A stretch of DNA of 6,644 nt from Acetobacteraceae bacterium (GTDB lineage Bacteria > Pseudomonadota > Alphaproteobacteria > Acetobacterales > Acetobacteraceae). This document shows positions 1 to 5,963 of the stretch, piece after piece (within the stretch, counting starts at the first letter, position 1; each line of letters starts with the position of its first letter). The stretch covers positions 1-6,644 of the forward strand of contig JADYYZ010000108.1 in the NCBI GenBank assembly GCA_020853405.1, written 5' to 3'. The position numbers were made by a program, and so were the translations under genes. Under the pieces are notes generated by a model. The model saw only the letters and a program-made list of their open reading frames with translations, made no database searches and was not told the DNA's origin.

Positions 1-2
1 CC

Positions 3-548
3 GAGGCGGCCGCCCCCGCCGAGCCGCAGAAGCCGGAGCAGGCGGTCGATGCCCAGGCATTGCGCGGCGACTGGCAGGCGCTGCGCGACACGCACGACTT
101 CTTCCCGATGCTGCTGGCGCACAAGGCCACGCGCCGCCAGGCATTCCAGCTCGCCGGCGACGACCTGGCGCGGCGCCTTTCGCCGTCAGCCGGCAGCACC
201 GCGCTCCGCATGGCGGCCGCGGGCGGCGTGCCGGTGATGGTGTTCGTCGGCAACCGCGGCATCGTGCAGATCCATTCCGGGCCGGTGCGGAAACTGGTCG
301 ACCTCCACGGCTGGTTCAACGTGATGGACCCCGAGTTCAACCTGCATCTGGACGAACGCCAGGTCGCCGAGGCATTCCGCGTGCGCAAGCCGACCGACGA
401 CGGCGTCGTGACCTCGGTCGAGCTGCTCGACGCGGCGGGCGAGGTGATCGCGCAGGTCTTCGGCGTGCGCAAGCCGGGCACGCCCGAGGATCCTGCCTGG
501 CGCGACATCACCGAGGCGCTGCCGGCACAACAGCAGGCCGCGGCATGA
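3..548 (+). CDS. hmuS: Heme-degrading/heme-trafficking protein HmuS (HemS/ChuS family), C-terminal part
   Basis: The 5' end lies outside the window; the frame is open from base 3, and 181 residues plus the TGA stop are visible. HemS/ChuS/HmuS proteins are cytoplasmic, bind imported heme and in several species degrade it; they are about 340-350 residues built from two similar halves, so roughly the second half is seen here. The fragment opens with an Ala/Pro/Glu-rich stretch that looks like the inter-domain linker, followed by the hallmarks of the C-terminal half: W-x-x-L-x-DTHDFF (residues 24-34), MVFVGNRG followed by VQIHSGPV, GWFNVMDPEFNLHL, VRKPTDDGVVTS, and FGVRKPG near the end. His31 of the fragment, in DTHDFF, aligns with the axial heme ligand known in ChuS (His193) and HemS (His196). 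The stop codon overlaps the hmuT start (ATGA), indicating one transcript and coupled translation. Family assignment is very secure; whether this member degrades heme or only carries it cannot be read from the sequence. Confidence 0.95.
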   Translation, partial: EAAAPAEPQKPEQAVDAQALRGDWQALRDTHDFFPMLLAHKATRRQAFQLAGDDLARRLSPSAGSTALRMAAAGGVPVMVFVGNRGIVQIHSGPVRKLVDLHGWFNVMDPEFNLHLDERQVAEAFRVRKPTDDGVVTSVELLDAAGEVIAQVFGVRKPGTPEDPAWRDITEALPAQQQAAA

Positions 549-1426
549 AGCGCCGCGCGCTTCTGCATCGTGCAACGCTCGCCGTGCCGGCTGCCGCCCT
601 GCCGGTGCGGCGGCCGCATGGCGCGCGCACCCGGCGTGTCGTGGTGGTGGGCAGCGCGCTGACCGAGATCGCCTTCGCGCTTGGCGCGGGCGGGCAGGTG
701 GTGGCGGTGGACAGCACCAGCCGGTTCCCCGGTGCCGCGCAGCACCTGGTGCAGATCGGCTACATGCGCGCGCTGCCGCCCGAGGGCATCGTGTCGCTGC
801 ACCCCGACCTGCTGCTGCTCTCGAGCGAGGCCGGCCCACCCGATGCGCTCGCCGTGCTGCGGGCAGCGCGCCAGAGGATGGTGGTGGTCGAGGACCGGGC
901 CGGCCCCGCTTGCGTGGTCGCCAAGATCGAGGCGGTGGCGAAGGCGCTGCAATGCGACGGGCGCGAGCTGGCCGCCTGCTTCGCGGCCGACGCCGCCGCG
1001 CTCGATCCGGCGATCGCAGGGGCAGGCCGCCCGCGCGTGCTGTTCGTGCTGTCGCTGTCGCGCGGCGCGCCGATGGTCTCCGGGCGCGCCACCCACGCAG
1101 CGTCGATGCTGCAATGGGCGGGGGCCGCCAACGCGATCGATGCGTTCGAGGGCTTCCGGCCGCTGTCGGCCGAGGCAGCGCTTGCCGCGGCGCCGGATCT
1201 GGTGGTGATGATGCAGCACGCCCTGGCCGAGGCAGGCGGGCCGGAGGCGTTGTTCGAGACGCCGCAGCTGCGCTTCACGCCGGCGGCGGCGGCACGGCGC
1301 GTGATCGGCATCGATGGCGCCTATGCGTTCGGCTGGGGACCGCGGTCCGCGCACGCAAGGCGCGACCTGGCGGCTGCCTTCGGCGCGCAGGGCCTGCCCG
1401 TGCTGCCGGCCCGGCCATGGGTGTGA
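545..1426 (+). CDS. hmuT: Periplasmic heme-binding protein HmuT of the heme ABC importer
   Basis: This 293-residue protein is the substrate-binding component that takes heme from the outer-membrane receptor and delivers it to HmuUV. It has the fold signature of class III (helical-backbone) metal/heme receptors: VVVVGSALTEIAFALG (32-47), then VDSTSRFP (55-62), then GYMRALPPEGIVSLHPDL (72-89). Tyr73 in GYMRAL aligns with the heme-ligating tyrosine of HmuT/ShuT/PhuT. Later landmarks are RVLFVLS (164-170), the SGRATHAASMLQWAG stretch (179-193), and FRPLSAEA (204-211). The N-terminus MKRRALLHRATLAVPAAALP is a short, weakly hydrophobic export signal with a twin-arginine near its start; Sec and Tat routes both seem possible. 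The ATG overlaps the hmuS stop by 4 bp, and the last 10 bp overlap hmuU. No strong Shine-Dalgarno sequence precedes it, which fits coupled translation. The family is clear; the export route and the second heme ligand are not. Confidence 0.93.
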   Translation: MKRRALLHRATLAVPAAALPVRRPHGARTRRVVVVGSALTEIAFALGAGGQVVAVDSTSRFPGAAQHLVQIGYMRALPPEGIVSLHPDLLLLSSEAGPPDALAVLRAARQRMVVVEDRAGPACVVAKIEAVAKALQCDGRELAACFAADAAALDPAIAGAGRPRVLFVLSLSRGAPMVSGRATHAASMLQWAGAANAIDAFEGFRPLSAEAALAAAPDLVVMMQHALAEAGGPEALFETPQLRFTPAAAARRVIGIDGAYAFGWGPRSAHARRDLAAAFGAQGLPVLPARPWV

Positions 1427-2463
1427 CCGGGGCCCGCGCGCTGCCCGCGGTCGGCGTGCTGCTGGCCGTGGCGCTTGCCGGCGCCATCCTGCTGGGGCCG
1501 GCCAGGGTCAGCCCGCAGGGCGTCGTCGCCGTGCTGGGCGATGCGCTGGGGGTGGCGCCGCTGCCGGACGAGTTCCGGCGCGACGCGGCGATCCTCACCG
1601 CCATCCGCCTGCCGCGTGCGCTGGTCGCGGCGATGGTCGGCGCCGGCCTCGCGATCGCGGGGGCGGCGATGCAGGGGCTGTTCCGCAACCCGCTGGCCGA
1701 TCCCGGCCTGATCGGCGTCTCGGCCGGCGCGGCGCTGGCCGCCGTCGCGGCGATCGTGCTGGGCGGCGACATGCTGCGGCCGGCGGCATCGTTGCGCGCC
1801 GGCACGCCGGCACTGTGGCTGCTGCCGGCCGTGGCCTTTCTCGGCGGGCTGGGGGCGACCTTGCTGGTGGCGCGGGTTGCCGCGCGCGACGGCGGCATGC
1901 CGGTCGGCACCCTGTTGCTGGCGGGCATCGCGATCAATGCGCTCGCCAATGCCGGCATTGGCCTGCTGCTGTTCATCTCCGACGACCGGCAGATCCGCGA
2001 CGTGACGTTCTGGCTGCTTGGCAGCCTTGCCGGCGCGCGCTGGCCGATGGTGCCGGTGCTGGCAGCGACGATCGTGCTGCCCGCGGCCGGGCTGCTGCTG
2101 CTGGCACGGAATCTGAACGGCCTTGCCCTGGGCGAGCGCGAGGCGTTCCACCTCGGTATCGATGTCGAGCGTGCCAAGCGCATCGCGATCGTGCTGGCGG
2201 CGGTCGTGGTCTCGGCCGGCGTCGCCTTCACCGGGCTGATCGCCTTCGTCGGCCTGGTGGTGCCGCACCTGGTGCGGCTGGCCTGCGGCGCCGACCATCG
2301 GGTGGTGCTGGCGGGTTCGGCGCTGCTGGGGGCTGCGCTGCTGTCGGCCTCCGACCTCGCCGCGCGCACCCTGGCCGCACCCGCGGAGCTGCCGATCGGC
2401 GTGGTGACCAGCCTGATCGGCGCGCCGTTCTTCCTGTGGCTGCTGCGGCGTGATGTGTCATGA
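1417..2463 (+). CDS. hmuU: Heme ABC transporter permease HmuU (FecCD/BtuC family)
   Basis: This 348-residue polytopic inner-membrane protein would dimerise to form the heme channel of the HmuTUV importer. FecCD-family signatures are present in order: a first hydrophobic helix (about 9-28), RLPRALVAAMVGAGLAIAGA (64-83) continuing into MQGLFRNPLADPGLIGVSAG (85-104), several further hydrophobic segments, a loop with LNGLALGEREAFHLGIDVER that resembles the coupling helix contacting the ATPase, GLIAFVGLVVPHLVR (273-287), and a C-terminal PIGVVTSLIGAPFFLWLL helix. The length fits the family (about 330-360). The frame stays open upstream to about base 910, but those residues are arginine-rich shadow of hmuT. 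The ATG at 1417, which overlaps the hmuT stop by 10 bp, gives the expected N-terminus. No clear ribosome-binding site is seen, consistent with coupling to hmuT. Confidence 0.94.
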   Translation: MGVTGARALPAVGVLLAVALAGAILLGPARVSPQGVVAVLGDALGVAPLPDEFRRDAAILTAIRLPRALVAAMVGAGLAIAGAAMQGLFRNPLADPGLIGVSAGAALAAVAAIVLGGDMLRPAASLRAGTPALWLLPAVAFLGGLGATLLVARVAARDGGMPVGTLLLAGIAINALANAGIGLLLFISDDRQIRDVTFWLLGSLAGARWPMVPVLAATIVLPAAGLLLLARNLNGLALGEREAFHLGIDVERAKRIAIVLAAVVVSAGVAFTGLIAFVGLVVPHLVRLACGADHRVVLAGSALLGAALLSASDLAARTLAAPAELPIGVVTSLIGAPFFLWLLRRDVS

Positions 2464-2476
2464 CTCGCCCTCAACC

Positions 2477-2503
2477 GCCGGGCGCGCGCTCCGCGCGCCT
2501 GGC
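2477..2503. repeat. GC-rich inverted repeat 1 in the hmuU-hmuV gap
   Basis: Arms 2477-2488 and 2492-2503 pair over 12 bp around a CTC loop. All pairs are Watson-Crick except one G-U (2480 with 2500). It begins 13 bp after the hmuU stop and is the strongest of a run of hairpins filling the gap. No T-run follows, so it is not a textbook intrinsic terminator. It may be part of a dispersed intergenic repeat or an mRNA-stabilising stem. Confidence 0.6.
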
Positions 2504-2523
2504 TCGCGCCATGGGGCGCGGGC
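2502..2523. repeat. GC-rich inverted repeat 2 in the hmuU-hmuV gap
   Basis: Arms 2502-2510 and 2515-2523 pair over 9 bp with one G-U wobble (2504 with 2521) around the loop ATGG. It shares two bases with the foot of repeat 1 and three with repeat 3, so these stems could be alternatives or stacked neighbours in the RNA. Confidence 0.5.
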
Positions 2524-2535
2524 GCCTTTGGCGCC
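2521..2535. repeat. Small inverted repeat 3 (GGCGCC-TTT-GGCGCC)
   Basis: Two copies of the self-complementary hexamer GGCGCC flank TTT, giving a 6-bp stem with a 3-base loop. It lies between repeats 2 and 4 in the same gap. Alone it would not be notable at this GC content; it matters as part of the cluster. Confidence 0.4.
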
Positions 2536-2541
2536 TCGGCC

Positions 2542-2556
2542 CGGGTCAAGGACCCG
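2542..2556. repeat. Small inverted repeat 4 (CGGGTC-AAG-GACCCG), overlapping the best hmuV ribosome-binding sequence
   Basis: Arms 2542-2547 and 2551-2556 pair over 6 bp around AAG. The only Shine-Dalgarno-like sequence before the hmuV start, AAGGA at 2548-2552, sits in this loop and right arm, 14 bases before the ATG. If the stem forms in mRNA it could partly hide that site; this is an inference. Confidence 0.4.
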
Positions 2557-2566
2557 CGCCGCCACT

Positions 2567-3328
2567 ATGATCATCGCATCCGGCATCGGCGTGCGGCGCG
2601 GCGGGCGGTGGCTGCTGCGGGGCATCGACTGCGTGGTCGAACCCGGGCGGGTGCTGGCGCTGGTCGGGCCGAACGGGGCGGGCAAGTCGACGCTGCTTGC
2701 CGTGCTGTCCGGCGCGATCGTTCCCGACGAGGGCAGCGTGCGGCTCGACGGCAGGCCCTTGCGCGGCGGGGATGCCGCCTCGCTGGCGCGGCGGCGGGCG
2801 GTGATGGCGCAGTCGGCGCGCGCTGCCTTTCCGCTGACGGCACGCCAGACCGTGGCGCTGGGCAGGATGGCCTGGCACGGCAGCCCCGGTTCGGCCGACG
2901 ATGAGGCCGCGATCGAGGCGGCGATGGCCGAGGCCGATATCCTCCATCTGCGATCCCGCGACATGGCGACCTTGTCGGGCGGTGAGGCGGCACGCACGCA
3001 TTTCGCGCGCGCGCTGGCCCAGCTCGCATCCGCCGAACCGCCGGCCGCGCTGCTGCTGGACGAGCCGACCGCGAGCCTCGATGCCGGCCACAAGGCGCTG
3101 TTGCTGCGCGCGGCGCGTGGCCTCGCGGCACGCGGCATCGCGGTTGCGATCGTCCTGCACGACCTGAACGAGGCGCGCTTCGTCGCCGACCAGGTGCTGC
3201 TGCTGGACGATGGCCGGGCAGCCGCGCACGGCGCGCCGGATTCGGTGCTGCTGCCCGATGTGCTGCAGCCCGTCTATGGCGTGCCGTTCCTGAGCGTCGG
3301 CGACGCCGTGCTGGCGGTGTTCGCCTAG
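2567..3328 (+). CDS. hmuV: Heme ABC transporter ATP-binding protein HmuV
   Basis: This 253-residue cytoplasmic ATPase would power heme import through HmuU. All ABC motifs are intact: Walker A GPNGAGKST (34-42), Q-loop Gln82 in VMAQS, signature LSGGE (136-140), Walker B LLLLDEPTASLD with Asp165 and catalytic Glu166, and H-loop His198 in VLHDLNEA. After the signature, EAARTHFARALAQL replaces the usual EQQR-type stretch, a mild variation. I chose the ATG at 2567 because the ABC domain begins at once (MIIASGIGVRRGG) and the length matches HmuV (about 255). The frame is also open from an ATG at 2450 that overlaps the hmuU end, which would add 39 Arg/Ala/Pro-rich residues encoded by the hairpin region; these do not look like protein. 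It is last in the operon and is followed by a convergent gene. Confidence 0.94.
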   Translation: MIIASGIGVRRGGRWLLRGIDCVVEPGRVLALVGPNGAGKSTLLAVLSGAIVPDEGSVRLDGRPLRGGDAASLARRRAVMAQSARAAFPLTARQTVALGRMAWHGSPGSADDEAAIEAAMAEADILHLRSRDMATLSGGEAARTHFARALAQLASAEPPAALLLDEPTASLDAGHKALLLRAARGLAARGIAVAIVLHDLNEARFVADQVLLLDDGRAAAHGAPDSVLLPDVLQPVYGVPFLSVGDAVLAVFA

Positions 3329-3390
3329 CGCGTGACCGTCGGAGGCGGACCTGCCGCAGACGCGAATCGCGCGCTCAAAGGAGGTCTTGC

Positions 3391-3427
3391 GGAGCATGAT
3401 CGCTTCGATCTGAAGCGATCATGCTCC
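3391..3427. repeat. Perfect 16-bp inverted repeat between convergent hmuV and rhlE-like gene
   Basis: Left arm GGAGCATGATCGCTTC (3391-3406) and right arm (3412-3427) are exact reverse complements around GATCT. The stem is about 56% GC, clearly more AT-rich than its surroundings. It lies 62 bases after the hmuV stop and 18 bases after the stop of the opposing helicase gene, so its RNA hairpin would form in either transcript. No T-tract follows on either strand. The GAGCATGATC ends resemble dispersed extragenic palindromes that I recall from alphaproteobacterial genomes; that link is from memory. It may act as a two-way transcript end or 3' stabiliser. Confidence 0.75.
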
Positions 3428-3430
3428 AGT

Positions 3431-3456
3431 GCGCCGCCGTGCGCCTCAGGCGGCGC
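3431..3456 (-). repeat. Hairpin straddling the stop codon of the DEAD-box gene
   Basis: Arms 3431-3438 and 3449-3456 (GCGCCGCC and its complement) give a perfect 8-bp stem with a 10-base loop that contains the TGA stop (3446-3448) of the minus-strand helicase gene. Together with the 16-bp repeat just downstream on that strand it forms a two-stem 3' end for the helicase mRNA. At this GC content an 8-bp repeat could arise by chance. Confidence 0.35.
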
Positions 3457-4720
3457 GGGCGCGGCCGCGGAAGCCGCGCGGCCTGGCGAACGCGCGCGCA
3501 GCGGGCCGCGGCGCGGCGGCGGCCGGGCGGTGCTGGCCGGGGCGCGCGGCGGTCGGCGCCTCGGCCGCCGCGACGACGCCAGGCAGCGCGGGAAGCCGGG
3601 CGCGGGGAACATCCTGGCGGATCGTGCGCTCGATGTCCTTCAGGTTCGCCCGCTCGTCCGACGCGCAGAACGCGATCGCGATGCCGGCAGCGCCCGCGCG
3701 CGCGGTGCGGCCGATGCGGTGCACGTAGCTCTCGGGCACGTCGGGCAGGTCGAACTGCACCACGTGCGACACGCCATCGACGTCGATGCCGCGGGCGGCG
3801 ATGTCGGTGGCGACCAGCACCCGCACGCGGCCCTGGCGGAACCCATCGAGCGCGCGGTTGCGCTGCGGCTGGCTCTTGTTGCCGTGGATCGCCTCGGCGG
3901 CGATGCCGTCGCTCGCCAGCTGCTTCACCACGCGGTCGGCCCCGTGCTTGGTGCGGGTGAAGACCAGCGTGCGTGCCATCGCCGCATCACGCAGAAGATG
4001 CGACAGCAGGGCGCGCTTGCCGTTCTGCTCGATCAGGAAGACCGACTGCGAAACCCGCTCGGCCGTGGTCGCGACCGGCGCCACCGCGACCTCGGCCGGG
4101 CGCTCCAGCATCTCGTCGGCCAGGACCTTGATCGGGGCGGGCATGGTGGCGCTGAAGAACAGGGTCTGGCGCTGCTTCGGCAGGCGCGCCAGGATTTTTC
4201 GGATCGAGGGCAGGAAGCCGAGATCGAGCATGTGGTCGGCCTCGTCCAGCACCAGCGTGCGCACCTGGTCGAGCCGCACCGCGCCGGTCGACAGATGGTC
4301 GAGCAGCCGGCCGGGTGTCGCGACGATCACATCGACGCCCGGGGCAAGGGCGCGCGCCTGCGCCTGGCCCGAGGCGCCGCCGATCACCAGCGCCACCGAG
4401 ACGCGGACGAACCTGCCATAGGCGCGGAAACTGTCGGCGATCTGGGTGGCCAGTTCGCGGGTGGGGGCAAGCACCAGCGCGCGGCCGGCGCGGGCGGGCA
4501 GCCGGTCGCGCCCGGCGGCGAAGCCGTGCAGGATCGGCAGCGCGAAGGCGGCCGTCTTGCCGGTGCCGGTCTGGGCGATGCCCAGCACATCCCTGCCCGC
4601 GATCGCGTGCGGGATGGTGCGGGCCTGGATCGGGGTGGGGGTTTCGTATCCTTCTGTCGCGATGGCGCGCAGAACGGGGCCGGCCAGTGCCAGCGAAGCG
4701 AAGTCGGTCGATTCAGTCAC
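3446..4720 (-). CDS. DEAD-box ATP-dependent RNA helicase, RhlE-like
   Basis: A 424-residue cytoplasmic helicase that would unwind short RNA duplexes in ribosome assembly or RNA decay. Every family motif is intact: Q motif GYETPTPIQ (24-32), motif I AQTGTGKT (49-56), Ia PTRELA (86-91), TPGR (135-138), II DEAD (159-162), III SAT (190-192), IV LVFTR (252-256), V ATDIAARGID (304-313), VI HRIGRTARAG (334-343). The IHGNKSQPQRNRALDGF stretch (278-294) is typical of the RhlE/RhlB-like bacterial group. After about residue 370 comes a low-complexity Ala/Pro/Arg tail ending in RPRGFRGRARAA, a basic extension of the kind that often binds RNA. The start is GTG at 4718-4720, preceded by purine-rich GGAAAGAG; a nearby ATG at 4737-4739 is out of frame and closes quickly. 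It is probably transcribed on its own, 257 bp after the Bug-family gene. The RhlE subgroup is likely but not proven, so no symbol is given. Confidence 0.93.
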   Translation of the reverse strand: MTESTDFASLALAGPVLRAIATEGYETPTPIQARTIPHAIAGRDVLGIAQTGTGKTAAFALPILHGFAAGRDRLPARAGRALVLAPTRELATQIADSFRAYGRFVRVSVALVIGGASGQAQARALAPGVDVIVATPGRLLDHLSTGAVRLDQVRTLVLDEADHMLDLGFLPSIRKILARLPKQRQTLFFSATMPAPIKVLADEMLERPAEVAVAPVATTAERVSQSVFLIEQNGKRALLSHLLRDAAMARTLVFTRTKHGADRVVKQLASDGIAAEAIHGNKSQPQRNRALDGFRQGRVRVLVATDIAARGIDVDGVSHVVQFDLPDVPESYVHRIGRTARAGAAGIAIAFCASDERANLKDIERTIRQDVPRARLPALPGVVAAAEAPTAARPGQHRPAAAAPRPAARAFARPRGFRGRARAA

Positions 4721-4729
4721 GTGAAGAAA

Positions 4730-4737
4730 CTCTTTCC
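4730..4737 (-). promoter_or_regulatory. Ribosome-binding site supporting the GTG start of the helicase
   Basis: On the minus strand GGAAAGAG lies 9 bases before the GTG at 4720-4718. No competing in-frame ATG lies close by, so this purine-rich patch is the main support for a GTG start. Confidence 0.5.
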
Positions 4738-4886
4738 ATGCCGCGCCAGGCCGTGCGTGACAGCCGGCCGCTGGTCGCGGCAGTCTTGTCGAGAAGCCCC
4801 GCGTTCGGACTTTTCAGCGGTTTTCGGGTCGCGCTCGACTGGGGAAGCAGCGCCTCGGCGCCGCCCTACGCGCCAGGAGCGCGCGA

Positions 4887-4903
4887 CATCCCGGATCGGG
4901 ATG
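4887..4903. repeat. Small inverted repeat CATCCCG-GAT-CGGGATG
   Basis: A perfect 7-bp stem with a 3-base loop, 75 bases beyond the stop of the Bug-family gene on the minus strand and about 170 bases before the helicase start. It could help end the upstream transcript or be a protein site, but no T-run follows. Confidence 0.35.
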
Positions 4904-4977
4904 CGCCCATATACCCGCACCGCGCCGGCGACGCCAGGACAGGCGACGCGCGGCAGCATTGCGCCGCGGCGCGCGCA

Positions 4978-5928
4978 TTACTCCGGCACGACACCGGCCT
5001 CGCGCAGCACCTTGGCGGTGCGGTCGAACTCGTCCTGCTGGAACCGGGCGAATGCCTCGCCGGTTTCGGAAACCGGGGTGAAGCCGAATTCGGTCAGGCG
5101 CCGTGCCACATCGGGATCGCCCGCCGCGGCGGTGGCAAGTTCGGCCATCCGGGTCACGGCATCGGCCGGTGTGTTCAGCGGTGCCCACAGCCCGTACCAC
5201 GAGAAACCCACGAGGTCCGGAACGCCACTTTCCGCGGTCGTGGGAATGTCGGGCGCGGCGGGGCTTCGGGTCGGTGCCGTCACCGCGACCGCGCGGATGC
5301 GGCCCGCGCGCGCTACCGGCAGCGACGACAGGATGGGGTCGCCCACGAGGTGCACGACGCCGGCGGCCAGATCGTTCAGCGCCGGGCCGGCGCCGCGATA
5401 GCCGATCATCGGGCTCTCGATGCCGTAGCGGGCCTTGAGCCGGGTGGTCACGATATGGCCGGCACCGCCCACCCCCGTGGTCGCGAAGTTGAATTTCTGC
5501 TCGTTCGCCTTGGCGTATCGCATCACCTCGTCGAGCGTCGCACCCGGCACCGAGGTGGCGACGCTGATCAGCACCGGGCCTTCGGCGACGCGCGCCACCG
5601 GGATGAAGTCGCGCAGCGGATCATAGGGCACGTTCTTCACGACCAGCGGCAGCACCACCGCAATGCTGGCGGAATACAGGAACACCGTGCCGTCCGGGGT
5701 GGCACGGCGCACATACTCGGCGCCGATCGTGCCGTTCGCCCCGGCCCGGTTCTCGACGATGAAGACCTGCCCCGTGCTCTGGCCGATCCGCGCCGCGATG
5801 ATGCGCGCCGTGGCGTCCACCGACCCGCCGGGCGGATAGGGCACGACCAGCCGGATCGGACCGGGTTGCGCGGCGGCGGCGAACGGCAGCGCGGCCAGCG
5901 GTGCGGCGAGTATCGAACGGCGGTGCAT
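4978..5928 (-). CDS. Bug/TctC-family periplasmic solute-binding protein (tripartite tricarboxylate transporter receptor)
   Basis: This 316-residue protein belongs to the Bug family, periplasmic receptors that capture small carboxylates or related compounds, some for TctAB membrane partners. The N-terminus MHRRSILAAPLAALPFAAAA is a signal peptide with likely cleavage near residues 20-21. Family landmarks are IRLVVPYPPGGSVDATAR (25-42), VENRAGANGTIGA (58-70), the YDPLRDFIPVA and NFATTGVGGAGH stretches, YRGAGPALNDLAAGVV, and the C-terminal FARFQQDEFDRTAKVLREAGV. Length is normal (about 310-330). The ATG start has a good Shine-Dalgarno sequence, GGGAGAG, 6 bases upstream. No tctA or tctB gene is visible, so within the window it is an orphan receptor, as most Bug genes are. 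It follows the DUF971 gene by 35 bp and may be co-transcribed with it. The ligand cannot be predicted. Confidence 0.93.
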   Translation of the reverse strand: MHRRSILAAPLAALPFAAAAQPGPIRLVVPYPPGGSVDATARIIAARIGQSTGQVFIVENRAGANGTIGAEYVRRATPDGTVFLYSASIAVVLPLVVKNVPYDPLRDFIPVARVAEGPVLISVATSVPGATLDEVMRYAKANEQKFNFATTGVGGAGHIVTTRLKARYGIESPMIGYRGAGPALNDLAAGVVHLVGDPILSSLPVARAGRIRAVAVTAPTRSPAAPDIPTTAESGVPDLVGFSWYGLWAPLNTPADAVTRMAELATAAAGDPDVARRLTEFGFTPVSETGEAFARFQQDEFDRTAKVLREAGVVPE

Positions 5929-5934
5929 GCGGAA

Positions 5935-5941
5935 CTCTCCC
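5935..5941 (-). promoter_or_regulatory. Ribosome-binding site of the Bug-family gene
   Basis: Minus-strand GGGAGAG, 6 bases before the ATG at 5928-5926, is a clear Shine-Dalgarno sequence. It indicates that this gene is translated from its own start even if it shares a transcript with the DUF971 gene. Confidence 0.6.
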
Positions 5942-5963
5942 GTCGGCGCGTCGGAATCGATCT

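Larger units (their letters stand above)
4721..4977 (-). other. Intergenic region upstream of the helicase gene
   Basis: These 257 bp separate the Bug-family stop from the helicase start, both on the minus strand, and should hold the helicase promoter. I could not make out convincing -35/-10 boxes. An 80-codon open frame across it (4717-4959, minus) is Arg-rich, resembles no family I know, and overlaps the helicase start, so I do not call it a gene. The region is somewhat less GC-rich near 4791-4830. It contains the small hairpin listed separately at 4887-4903. Confidence 0.5.

Noticed and set aside
910..1416. Upstream extension of the hmuU frame
   Set aside because: The 169 extra residues are Arg/Gly/Ala-rich and lie inside hmuT in another frame; the ATG at 1417 gives a normal FecCD N-terminus.
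1275..2549. A 424-codon - strand open frame
   Set aside because: It is antisense to hmuU, which has full FecCD signatures; the translation is Ala/Ser/Pro/Arg-rich shadow sequence.
2477..2556. Intrinsic terminator between hmuU and hmuV
   Set aside because: The stems are strong but no T-run follows any of them, and termination here would cut off the ATPase gene of the same transporter.
3329..3390. A possible further small gene after hmuV
   Set aside because: No open frame of useful length with plausible coding sequence is present before the palindrome.
4717..4959. An 80-codon minus-strand open frame between the Bug-family and helicase genes
   Set aside because: It resembles no known family, is Arg-rich, and overlaps the helicase GTG start; a small protein cannot be excluded but nothing supports it.
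3332..5401. A 689-codon open frame on the + strand
   Set aside because: It runs antisense to the intact helicase and Bug-family genes, its translation is low-complexity Gly/Arg/Ala/His-rich, and long antisense frames are expected at this GC content.
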